The notes under the pieces were generated by a model that did not search any database, was not told the origin of the DNA, and saw only the letters and a program-made list of their open reading frames with translations. A DNA stretch of 64,000 nt from Pochonia chlamydosporia 170 (taxonomy: Eukaryota > Ascomycota > Sordariomycetes > Hypocreales > Clavicipitaceae). How positions within the stretch are numbered: the first letter of the stretch is position 1; every line of letters starts with the position of its first letter. Where the stretch lies: assembly GCF_001653235.2 (NCBI RefSeq), contig NC_035796.1, forward strand, positions 1,178,001 to 1,242,000, given 5' to 3'. Shown here piece after piece: positions 43,867 to 53,943 of the stretch. Both the position numbers and the translations under genes were made by a program.

Positions 43867-45336
43867 GCTGAAAGGCAGCCGACTGACGATGCGCCTGAGA
43901 GCAAGCAGAAATCAGACGATACGCGCAAAGCAGGAGGAGTCAAAATTCAAGAATGGGTTGACGGGAACCAGACGGGAGTCTAACTGAGGCCCCTGCTGGA
44001 ATGGGAAAGTGGGAGGCCCTCACTGCTCACACGGCATATGCACAGCAGACAGACTAGCAGACAGACGACGTCGCCAAGTTAAAGTCAAGTTGCAATCTCG
44101 TGTTCATCCATCGAAAAGAGTGACCAGACCCCCTTGGCGCCGTGTGGCTGTAGCTGGAGAAGCTAATTTCGCACCTTGAAAAAAACATCTGGGGAGCCAC
44201 AGGCAAGCCAGGTACACGCTCTGGCTCTACCCTGATCCCAAGTAATCCGTATTATCGCTACGTGGCAGTGGTAGTTCAATGCGGTCATGGCCCAGGGATC
44301 GATCACTGTTGCGTTCCACGTCCCTGTGATCATTCACAGATCATGGCGTGGTTTGTTGATGGATGGCATGCTGGCATGTAACCTCGCGCACCATCGTCCC
44401 TTTGACTTTGACTTTCAAGCAGGGAGGATCTGGATTTCAGGCTAGCGCCGATCAAACCAGACTTGACTTGTCCATGGAGCATCATGACGCCAGCATTAGT
44501 CTACGAATGCAGAGTAGAGTGCATGGTGAAGCCTGTATTGGTAAATAATGCAGCCACTTTGGGCGCGCCTCGGATTGGAGGTGGCATCGGATGGCTTTTT
44601 GCAACGAGTCAATTGCGGACACGCGAACAAAGAACCACAACTGCGATTATGCACTGATTGCGGGCTGGTTGAACACTGATTACTGTATGCAGCATTCTAA
44701 TGCAGAAAAATCCTGGCTGCGCACGAGCTTCGTCAGTTGACGTCGCCTATGCAATGGATGCGAGGAACAAATATCAATCCATTGATGCCCCCAGTTTTCG
44801 AGGTTGCGATCAGCTGTAATGCCTGTTCTCTGATTCGTTCAAGCCTCAATGTCACCAAATGAAATGCCTGTTCCAGGGGCACGACTCTGAACCCACTTTT
44901 TCACAGTCCAGTCACGGAGCATCGTGAGCTTCTTGTCCGTCGGTCATCAGTTGCCAAAGTATTGACATTGGGCGTTAGGCTTATGCTGAGCTTGATTCCT
45001 TAGAATAGTTTGACTGCTTACAATCCTTCTCAGGCTAAATCATTCACAGCTCGTGGATTCTAAATGATTCGAACGCTTGTCCCTTTGACACACCGTCGAG
45101 CAACTCTGGAAGATTCACCACGCAGAAAAATACTAAAGAATGCAAACCAACTTACGTATCCGCATATCACGAAATATACTGACAGAACACGCATCCGTTT
45201 AACATATACTTTGGGCCTATAAAACTTCCTGCCATTGCCCAAACAATTCCCCGTGCCCAAGCTATGCAATCATATCCATAAAGTATTCAAATGTACGTCG
45301 CCCATGGTCTCATAAACACCATACTCGTCACTTAAC
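43867..45336. other. 1.5 kb intergenic region
   Basis: No supported gene. Scattered short frames only, on both strands. Confidence 0.6.
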
Positions 45337-46332
45337 TCACGCCAAGCCGTTAAACTTCAACTGTGCCTGCTGCGCTTCGCCAATATCGATATAATCAAGC
45401 TACAACTGTTAGCATCGCACAGCCAGCAGTGTTGCCAACATCAAAGAATTACATACCAAAATCACATTCGGCTGCGGTTTACCCTGACTTTCACACAAGT
45501 CGACCTGCTTCGTGATGGAATCCACAGAGTTGGTCGTCTTGGTGTCCACTTGGTCCGGAAACACAATGTCGCCAATCTTAAAGTTGAGCATGTGATTCAT
45601 AATACCCATAAGCTTCTTGGGATCTCCCCCGCTGGGCCGGTCAACAGCACACGTGGGAAAGTTCTTGTCCGTGATGCCGTACGGAGTTTCCCAGAAGTAG
45701 TCGAACTCACTAATGATGTAGTCGACCTTGGACGGATCCATGTGATAATCTAGCCGCGAGTTAACAGCCACTCCGTCGAATATACACCACAATCTACACT
45801 GTTGCAAACGACACAGGAAAGCAAACATACCCATAAAGACAATTAGTCTCGTCTTTGCATCAATAAGTTGCTGCAGTGTCGGCCACTGATCCTTGGACAG
45901 CACACCCTTTGGATGGAAGGCATATTGCGCAAGCCCGGTGCTCTGAAAGACGGCGTCAAATTGCTGAACAGGAATAGCATCTCCGTTGGTCAGAAGCAGC
46001 GTCACAACCTCATTCGGGTTCCCGTTCATCCAGTCCGCAATTTCCTGCAGATACTTCTTGAGGGTCCCCGCGTCCAGCTCCCAGCAATATGTATGGCACA
46101 TCTCAATGGTGCCAAATTTGTTGTGCGTCTGCGCCTGCAAGAACCGAACACCGAGATTCAGCTGATCCGTCACCGAGACATACTGATTATGCGTAGGCGT
46201 CTCTCCGACGAAGGCGCTGTCGTGACTACCCACGAACGTCACCTCGGAGTACTTCTTGCTGCAAAGCTCATCGTGACCGTTGCAGGCGGCCAGAACCGTT
46301 GCCGCAAAGGGCAGAACTCGTACGAGCTTCAT
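45337..46332 (-). CDS. Secreted PLC-like phosphodiesterase (PI-PLC X-like), copy 3
   Basis: Three exons (46332-45831, 45749-45457, 45399-45337), 285 aa. Introns are 81 nt (stop-free) and 57 nt. A short signal peptide (MKLVRVLPFAATVLAACNG) leads into the catalytic barrel: VTFVGSHDSAF (first His), LGVRFLQAQ, MCHTYCWELDAG (second His), WPTLQQLID, RLIVFM joined to DYHMDPSKVDYI, then FDYFWETPYG. The last exon ends NVILLDYIDIGEAQQAQLKF. Unlike the paralogue at 590, there is no Ser/Thr stalk or GPI tail, so the product is probably soluble. Substrate unknown. Confidence 0.85.
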
Positions 46333-48089
46333 GGGTGGAAAAAAAGACTCGCGTTAGGAACTTTGCGATGGCCCAAAGACGACACAAATCTTGGTGATAT
46401 TCGAAGGAGCAAATACTCACCGACGTCCACGAGACACTCGGCCACCAATTTGCACCGAGGAGAGTCTGCACAGCAGCTTTATATGCTTCCCCCAAACTGG
46501 CCCGTAGATGGGCCAGCCCATCAATACGTTCCATCGCCCATGTGCCCTGGTTGCTCAGATGGGCAGGTTAACCCAGGAAGGATTCGGGGTTCGCTTGGAT
46601 GGGCATCGGGCCAACGAGGTGAGGCAATTCACCACATTCGCGGACAGGGTGCCGATTTCGCCGCCAAGGTCTCGCTGACTCTGGCACAATGGCGGTGCAG
46701 CAGACTCGGCGACGTCCCCTGCTGTGGCTGCTATTGCGACCCTGATTGGCAAGGGTTGTGAGATCTGTGTGACTACAGTAGCTAGCCTTTTGGTTTATCC
46801 CCAGCTTGTTGCTGACCTGGTGTGTGAAAAGTGTGGAGAAGTTGGCGCTTCGGAGGCGTGACCGTTTGAGGAGTGATATTGTACCAGCTCTCTATTGTGT
46901 AGAAATTAGCGCCGACGGTTAAAATGTGCCGCCTTGCCTGAGACAACAGATCGAAAGGTCGAATGAGGAGACGCCAGCAATAATTGGGCTGTATTTGCTT
47001 TGTTCCGTTTGTAACGACAACGGTGGACAGAAGAAAGCAGCCGGAAATAACGTCCCCTTTGTCGACCACAGCTAAAGGCTGCCATCTGACCCTTCTGACT
47101 GCTGAGGGTGGTTCAATGCTCGCTTCAAACCTGCTGCATGCTGTCGATCATTGGCACGTCCATCCACTCAGTTTACCAAGCAGGAGGATCACCACCCATC
47201 ACGAGCCTTGGAAGATAGCTCAGGGTCATCCTCAATTAGTTCCAGTCACTTGTGGCTACGACATGACCTTCTGTTTTGGGCGACAGCCCCGATTACTCCG
47301 TACAGGTCGGTGAAAAATCATGTCGTTTGATGGCACTGGGGTTAATAAATGCGGCTGTATTGGATTCGGCAGTGATTTGCCGATACAATTGGACCAGACA
47401 TCTCTAATTTAAGGCAAATGTTTTGCTTGCACCGCTGGCGTGGCGTACAATCAAAGCGATTGTTGATAATACAGCCTCACCAAAAATCTAACTTTGGCCA
47501 ATGGCACAAAAATGCCCTTCAATGTTTCCTCCAATGCCTCCCTCTCCCTTGTTCACACATGTGCCTGGTTTGGAAGACAGCCTCCTTCATTCGTCATCAA
47601 TTGTGTGAAACAACCGCCAGACTCTTCCGCAAGTCGGGCACCATCATTGATGTCAACTAGCACGCTTGAGTCCCTTTGACCTTTGGCGCAGGAAGCTTTG
47701 TTCACATGCAAGCTCTGCCCGCTGTTGGTTTCACAGGTCTAAGCCAACCGTTTATACTCACAATGCAGAAATCAACTGCATTCTGCATCCTGCATCGGTG
47801 ACTGTGATGACTGTATCGAAGTCGTCGCTGCAGAACACAGAATGCCAGTCGAACGACATCATTCAAATTCAAACTCCCCCAAACCATTCAGCTCCGTCGA
47901 AACGTCTCCGTAGCCGTGAATGACCACCAGCGAAACTGCCCCACAGCAACCGTCATAGCCGCCCAGGCACCAGGCACCAGACATCAATTGATCCTTGAAT
48001 CCACCGCGCAACCTGTCCTCATACAATTCAATATCAAAGCCAACATCACCACCCCAACACCACAACACCGTGATGCTTCATCACTCACC
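46333..48089. other. 1.8 kb intergenic region
   Basis: Divergent region between the PLC-like gene and the J-protein gene. No supported gene. A tRNA-like A-box string near 47218 lacks a valid B box and acceptor stem. Confidence 0.6.
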
Positions 48090-49221
48090 ATGTCCGCCAT
48101 CCTCTCCCTAGTAGGCTGGTCCTTCCTCCCAGGCGTAAGAACCACACGCACCCCATCCAAATCCCACTCTCTAACTCATCCAGCTCGCATCATCCTGGAT
48201 CCAAACCATCTACTACGGCATCACCATCCGCGCCGGCGACCCCAAGCCCCGACCCGGCACCCCACGACACGAGGAACACCGTCGCCGAATCCACATCCTC
48301 GTCGTGACAGCCTACCTCCTCTACACCATCTACGAAGCAGACTACGACCTCCGCCGACGCTCCTCCTACTACACCGACCTCGGCGTGCCCTTCGCCTCCA
48401 CTGACCGCGAAATCAAGTCTCGCTTCCGCCGCCTAGCCGCCCTCCACCACCCCGACAAGACGAGCCCCGACTCGGCCGCCCAGTCCGCCAGCTACTTCAT
48501 CCACCTGAAGCTCGCGGCAGACACATTACAAGATGTCGCCAAGCGGTTCGCATACGAACGCTTCGGCGACGTCATCGTCAACTGGGAGAAATGCAGCACC
48601 ATAAAGGACTTTGTCACCCGCGGCGTGCTTTACACCACGCTGCCGCATTATGCTGTTGCTGCGGCGATGATTTACGTGCTCGGGTTGTTCGGGTATATGG
48701 AGTTTGGCAAATTCTACAGGTGGCTCATCCTCATGACCCTTTGTCTGTTTGAGGTTCATACGGTGACGAGGCCCGAGTTTCCGCCGCTTTTGAATCTAGT
48801 CAATGCTGTTATGACGCGGCTCACATTGCGGGAAGCCTATCTGCCGTTTCAGCTGATTGAGCTGTTGAGAAAAGTCACGTTGACGGTGTATATTGCGCTT
48901 TCGCAAATAGGACCCCTGCTGGTGCAGGATTCCAAGACGAAAAAGGCAGCGGCGGAGGATGATGAAAAGACTCTGCGGGAGAGTCTGGTGCGATTGGAGA
49001 CGCTGTCGAAGCAGATTGACGCCGACGCTGGCCGGCTGATGGATATGGAAGTCGCGCCGTTCAAGGGCGACCCCGGGAGCATTAGCAACTTGCAGGGCAA
49101 GATGCGGGAGTGGCTTGTACAAAATACTATTCGGGCGGATCCCATGGTTAGGGATGCGGTGGGCAGGTCCTTGACAAAGCGAAGGGTAGATGCTCCAAGC
49201 GGAGCTAAGGGGAACAGATAG
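48090..49221 (+). CDS. ER-type membrane J-domain protein
   Basis: Two exons (48090-48134, 48184-49221), 360 aa. The 49-nt intron has GTAAGA, CTAACTC and CCAG. Hydrophobic N-terminal segments (about residues 4-28 and 50-66) precede a J domain (about 75-145: YYTDLGVPFASTDREIKSRF, RRLAALHHPDKTSP with the HPD tripeptide near 105). Two more hydrophobic segments follow (about 168-207), then a long helical tail (DDEKTLRESLVRLETLSKQI). Such proteins recruit Hsp70 at the ER membrane. It is not Sec63: there is no Brl domain. The exact orthologue is uncertain. Confidence 0.82.
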
Positions 49222-49588
49222 ACGACTGCACATGAAGAGGTGGATAGGTGGAAAAGATGCAAATGATGTATTTACGCTAGAGTTTGTAAAAGTACAGTCA
49301 AATAGACCATGCCGTGTAACACTAGCCAGCATCCTCCATTACTGTGTGCTCCGCTGCAGCATTCAGCGCTGGCATAACAATACCATATGCTTCATATCAT
49401 ACGTAAATGTAGGATGCTCGTCGATGAGCGCATACCAATCCATGCAAACTTGGTCCTGACCCAAACCCAAACCAAGACCCAGACCCAGACCCAGACCCAG
49501 ACCCAGACCCAGACCCATACCCAGACTCTATCCCAAATCAACCGGGAATACAAATATATACAAAAGCTCGTCGTGGGACGAAAGACTG
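49222..49588. other. Intergenic region with hexanucleotide repeat
   Basis: 3' flanks of the convergent J-protein and MFS genes, holding the AGACCC microsatellite. Confidence 0.6.
49459..49526 (+). repeat. (AGACCC)n microsatellite
   Basis: Seven perfect AGACCC units at 49475-49516, with degenerate flanking units on both sides. It differs from the fungal telomere repeat by composition. Confidence 0.9.
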
Positions 49589-51361
49589 TTATAGCCTCTG
49601 TGCACCTCTCGTCTCAATGGGAATCAAACACATGCCAACAAACGCAGACAAAATCAGAATCGCAGACATGTAAATGGGAGTCGTTGCGCCATCTCCAGGA
49701 ACTGTAGCAGCCAAAATTGGTGCTATCAACCCGGTAACTCTGTTCAAGAAACTCGCCACGCCTGTTCCGGCACCTCTGACGGGAGCAGGGAAGATTTCAG
49801 GAGTAAAAGCATACAGGACGCCGTACATGATGTTTTGTGAAAACGCGGCAACGCAGGAGAATGCCAACTGGGCGGTTGGGGTCTTCCCAAATATGACAAA
49901 GAGGAAGAGGAATATGGCTGAAACTAGCGTGGAGCCAGCCAAAGTGCCGCGGCGACCAAAAAAAGGCGACGGCGAGTCGACGAGATATGCAGCGAGTATA
50001 CTGCCGGGCACACCCATTATCGAGGTAATCGCATAGTTTCTGTAAGTTTCGTTGGATATTGCTGATGTTTCGGACGGTACATTCTGACCATCGCCGGAGC
50101 CGTTACCGCCGTGGGAAAAATATTGAGGCAAAAACGCATTAAACAGGGGGTACCCCATGCCAATAGTAGCCCAACAAAACCATATGAGACCTGTAGCAAT
50201 TCCCAAAGTCCTTGTTTGGAAAAGAGGCTTCAGTCTCTCGCCTGAGAAGCTTTTCAGTTTAGCGCTTAAGGCGTTGGACCGGGAGGGGGGTTCGAGATGG
50301 TCTTCCATAGGTTCTGGGCCGTTATCGTCGCTCGCAGCAACCACATCCAGGAGTTCGGAGGTAAGCCAAGTTTTCGTCCTATTTCTGTACGCGATGCCGT
50401 GTACGACCGCTACAGCTTCATCCTGCCGACCCTTATTGAGAAGAAACTTTGGAGATTCAAAGAGACGAAATATGAAAAATCGTACGACGAACATGGCGAA
50501 TGTGACGACACCAATGGAAACAATGAAGTATCTCCAACCTTGGTCCATGGGGTACTTGGTGATGAAGTACCAAGCGGCTAGAGAAGACACCAGCTGACCG
50601 ACTGGCCACCAAACGGAGAGGAGAGTAAGGAGTGAGCTGGACGCATCGGGGAGAAACTCAAGGAATAGGGCACCGTCCACGGGTAGACTGCCTCCCACGC
50701 CGAATCCTAATGAAGCGAATAATAAGCTGACACCTGTCCAGCTTTGCGCATAGGCCGATGCGATGCCGAATACGCTAGTAATAAGCAATGTGAAGTTAAA
50801 GGCAATGCGGCGGCCGAGATAGTCAGATCCAATGCCCCAGATGAAGCTGCCCAGCGACAAGCCTACGAAGAGAGCACTTGTGGTGTATCTGACAGTCTTT
50901 TCTGAAATGCTAAACTCGGCAGATAGCGATGGCAGAGTAAGCGAGACGCCTTGCAGCCACAGATTGTCGGCAAACCATCCGAAACCACAGAGGATGAACA
51001 GTTGCCAATTGTATCGTCCCATGCCGATATCACCAATGGCCTTGTTTATAAGCTTCGACTTGATCTCATACTCTGTCCACTGACCCTGACGGCCTTGCCT
51101 TGTTTCCTTTCGCAGGCCTTCGATGGTGTATTCCGCCGCCTCCATCTGCAACATCCCTTGCCTCTCGCTGTCTTCATTCTTGTCACCGGCGTCACTGGCT
51201 TCGACATCGTCGTCATGACCGCCTGCTCGCGATTCGTATTCGGTGCGGCCGGATCTCGCAGACTTGCTATGAAGGTGTGCTTCTTCTAGCGGAACAAGGA
51301 CTCCGGCATAGTTGTGGACAGATTCGACACGGTGAATTCCTATGTGGAACGGGAGCCTCAT
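49589..51361 (-). CDS. MFS transporter, SV2/sugar-porter-like
   Basis: Single exon, 590 aa. A polar, acidic N terminus of about 105 residues is followed by 12 predicted membrane segments. Markers: FGWFADNLWLQGVSLTLPSL, motif A SDYLGRRIAFNFTLLI, GFGVGGSLPVDGALFLEFLP, LFESPKFLLNKGR (the PESP-type motif after segment 6), and in the second half FFGRRGTLAGSTLV and YAFTPEIFPAPVRGAGTGVA. This pattern matches fungal SV2/SVOP-like carriers of organic ions or sugars. Substrate unknown. Long intracellular loop of about 90 residues between segments 6 and 7. Confidence 0.87.
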   Translation of the reverse strand: MRLPFHIGIHRVESVHNYAGVLVPLEEAHLHSKSARSGRTEYESRAGGHDDDVEASDAGDKNEDSERQGMLQMEAAEYTIEGLRKETRQGRQGQWTEYEIKSKLINKAIGDIGMGRYNWQLFILCGFGWFADNLWLQGVSLTLPSLSAEFSISEKTVRYTTSALFVGLSLGSFIWGIGSDYLGRRIAFNFTLLITSVFGIASAYAQSWTGVSLLFASLGFGVGGSLPVDGALFLEFLPDASSSLLTLLSVWWPVGQLVSSLAAWYFITKYPMDQGWRYFIVSIGVVTFAMFVVRFFIFRLFESPKFLLNKGRQDEAVAVVHGIAYRNRTKTWLTSELLDVVAASDDNGPEPMEDHLEPPSRSNALSAKLKSFSGERLKPLFQTRTLGIATGLIWFCWATIGMGYPLFNAFLPQYFSHGGNGSGDGQNVPSETSAISNETYRNYAITSIMGVPGSILAAYLVDSPSPFFGRRGTLAGSTLVSAIFLFLFVIFGKTPTAQLAFSCVAAFSQNIMYGVLYAFTPEIFPAPVRGAGTGVASFLNRVTGLIAPILAATVPGDGATTPIYMSAILILSAFVGMCLIPIETRGAQRL

Positions 51362-52646
51362 GCTGAATGTTGTGGCGGCGCACCGACGTTACACCAAGAT
51401 GAATCATGAATTAAACCGTGTATTAGAAGGCAGAAAGTGTCTGGTACTGAGGCCTGCCTCATGTAGAGAATGCGGTTCGTTGTTATTGTGACCACGAATG
51501 AAGAACGCTCCTGTTGGCGTGGTTTCACAGGGCCAGAAGATGCGCCGGTCTAGGAACAGCGTTGACTGTAGTTCAAGTGCCTGTGCCTGGATAATAGTCT
51601 GGCGTCTCAATAAAAACGAGCGTAGAAATGGTAGTAAATGAAAGCCCCAAGATCAAACCTCGGATACAATGCTTGATTGTGGAAGGAGAAGCAGCGAGGA
51701 GGCCGAATAAAAAGTGGCTCTGGGAAAGTGTGAACCTGCAAATTGTCTGGTTGTCTGCGACGGAGCGAACCTGGAGCGACGTCAGAGTCCGCGACGTCGC
51801 AGGCGCAGAAGTGGGTAACTAGCCGGATGCCGAAGAGGCCCGTGGTTGTAACATGAACACCTTCAATGTTGGTTACACCAGACACCGGGACCGGGCCACC
51901 GTAGATAAATTCTTGGTTATCGTACGACCAACACTCTTGGCACAGCAAAAAGAGTCCAAAATTGTCAATCTGAAATATCTCAGCAACCCCAGCGCATCCT
52001 CAAGTTTAAACACACCTGGTCACTTCAATGTCCAGCCAAGAGCTAAGTGGAGATAACAATAGGGGAAAATGGGGTCAGGTGGGTCTTGGCCACATGAAGT
52101 GGCTGCTCACATCACGAACAAGTTACTTCACCTGATCAATATATCCGAGCCAAGCTATTGTACCATGTGCTCCTCAAAGCTGGTAAGGAATCTAGGTTCA
52201 AGGCGGACATACACGCTGATGAAACTGGCCATACTATGCACGATCATCTCAAAACTATGCAAGTGACCTCAGGCACGATATCGGACGCGGAACGAGCATC
52301 ATAGTATAGCAATTTGTCAATTTCTGTCCATCACATCTTGCTAGGCCCAACTGATGTATCAATCAAGAATACAGGCCAATTGTTCATACATTCCATCCCA
52401 ATTTCACAACCTCTTCGTCAAACGTATTAGTAGCAAAAAGTCAAAAGCAATGACCATACCTCTTTAGACTTGTAATACACTGTCAGTCTTCATGGACTTC
52501 TCCTGATCCAAACGAACTTGTTTGGAAGCCGTTACAATCAAAGGCAAAACCCCAACGCCTTGCCTACAACTTGAAAGATGGTACTCAAACCACTTTTCTC
52601 TCGTTCTTCACTTTTTGCTCCTCTTCTTGTTGCGGTCAAGGAACTT
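51362..52646. other. 1.3 kb intergenic region
   Basis: Promoter of the MFS gene and 3' flank of the PC4 gene. Short frames only, no supported gene. Confidence 0.6.
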
Positions 52647-53218
52647 CTAGTCCTCTTCCTCGTCACTTGTTGCTTCAATGTTCGCTTTAGATGTTTTCCT
52701 CTCCTTCTTTGGCCTCTTGGCCGGTTCGACTGTTGTCTCATCAAGGTCTTCAACGTCTTCCACTGCTTGACCCATTTGTCGAAGCGCGGCATTGATTGAG
52801 GGTACAGCCTTCAGAAGAGCTGTATACTGGGCCACGGATAGTGAAATTCCCTGTGGATTCGGTTAAAATACTGGCGAAATTGGATACGGTAGCGGCACCT
52901 AGTATACGCACCTTTTTGCCTGGGAGCATTTTGCCATTCATCTCATAGTACTCTCGAAAGTTAACAAGATACATGTTCTTGAATTTCGAAACTCCCACGC
53001 GGCGTTTGTTTGAGAGCTGCGACGAAATTGATTAGTTTTCCCCAAAAGCAGTAGACGATGAATGTGTTTATTGTAGACCATACCTCCCAAAATGGATTCC
53101 CTTCGTCGTCTTCACCATCTGCAGTCATTCCATGCTTGGTCTTTTTCGATGTTTTGACAGGGACCATTTGATCCTCATCAGAATCATCGGCAGCACGTTT
53201 CTTGGAAACAGGAGGCAT
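52647..53218 (-). CDS. sub1: Transcriptional coactivator PC4/Sub1
   Basis: Three exons (53218-53084, 53016-52912, 52850-52647), 147 aa. Introns are 67 and 61 nt. An acidic/basic N terminus (MPPVSKKRAADDSDEDQ) leads to the single-stranded-DNA-binding PC4 domain: GNPFWE joined to LSNKRRVGVSKFKNMYLVNF, REYYEMNGKMLPGKK joined to GISLSVAQYTALLKAVP. A charged tail follows (KRPKKERKTSK, EEED). Sub1/PC4 assists RNA polymerase II initiation and re-initiation and binds melted promoter DNA. A TACCTAGGTA palindrome ends 17 nt upstream of the ATG. Confidence 0.94.
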
Positions 53219-53943
53219 CGTTGCGTTTGAAAACTACCTAGGTATGCGGGAGGAATCGGTGCAACAAGCTGAGGCTGATGATGAGGTTCAACTGTTTGAA
53301 GCCTCAAAGTGGATCGTGTTTCTGAACGCGTCAGACTGACAGCTGCTACAGCTGGCGAACACGAACTCACGTGACGACACAAAACTCAACCGTATTAGGA
53401 CAGCTTTGGACTTAATTTAACGCCATGAACTGCATGAATCGAGTGACGCAATTCCATTTTTCTCTATGGAGTTTGAATTGCACTATCATCTACGTTTTAC
53501 TTCTACTATAAGCCCTTTTGTCCAGAGTCCAACATCGATATTTGTTGAAGACGACGTTTGTGTCACAGTGTGGCGCAGGCCGGGATTGACGGCAGACGGC
53601 TACGCTAAAATTAGCGACTTATAGGGGTTGGGCCCGCTCCCAAGAACTTGACTTGCCACATGTGCAGACCAGACAGTATTGAATTGTACGAGGCTCCCCT
53701 GATTGACAGCTAGGGCAACCGGAGCCCAATTTTGAGACAGCTTATCCTCTCTGTGCGACAACAGATGCAGACTTCAAACATCTCCTGGATCTCCCTCTCC
53801 GCTCCGCATCAATAACCACCCCAGCTCCATCTCGACGCACGCGCGGCACTATTGCTATGGTGGTATACAAACCATACGATTGAGTATCCTTCGAGTCATT
53901 GGGTCCCTCTTGTCCAGCCTCACTGAGTACGGCTGCTCCCTCC
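53219..53943. promoter_or_regulatory. Divergent promoter region, PC4 / sorting nexin
   Basis: 725 bp between divergent starts, with a TACCTAGGTA palindrome at 53235-53244 just upstream of the PC4 start codon. No other element identified. Confidence 0.5.
53235..53244. repeat. TACCTAGGTA palindrome, copy 4
   Basis: Perfect 10-bp palindrome starting 17 nt beyond the PC4 start codon, within its probable 5' UTR or core promoter. Confidence 0.85.

Noticed and set aside
45868..46761. 297-codon plus-strand open frame
   Set aside because: It is antisense to most of the PLC-like gene at 45337-46332, has no domain, and the minus-strand gene is strongly supported by motifs and introns.
47210..47270. 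tRNA-like A-box string TAGCTCAGG
   Set aside because: The expected B box is off consensus and no acceptor-stem pairing can be made.
49459..49526. Interstitial telomere repeat
   Set aside because: The unit is AGACCC, not the CCCTAA expected for filamentous fungi.
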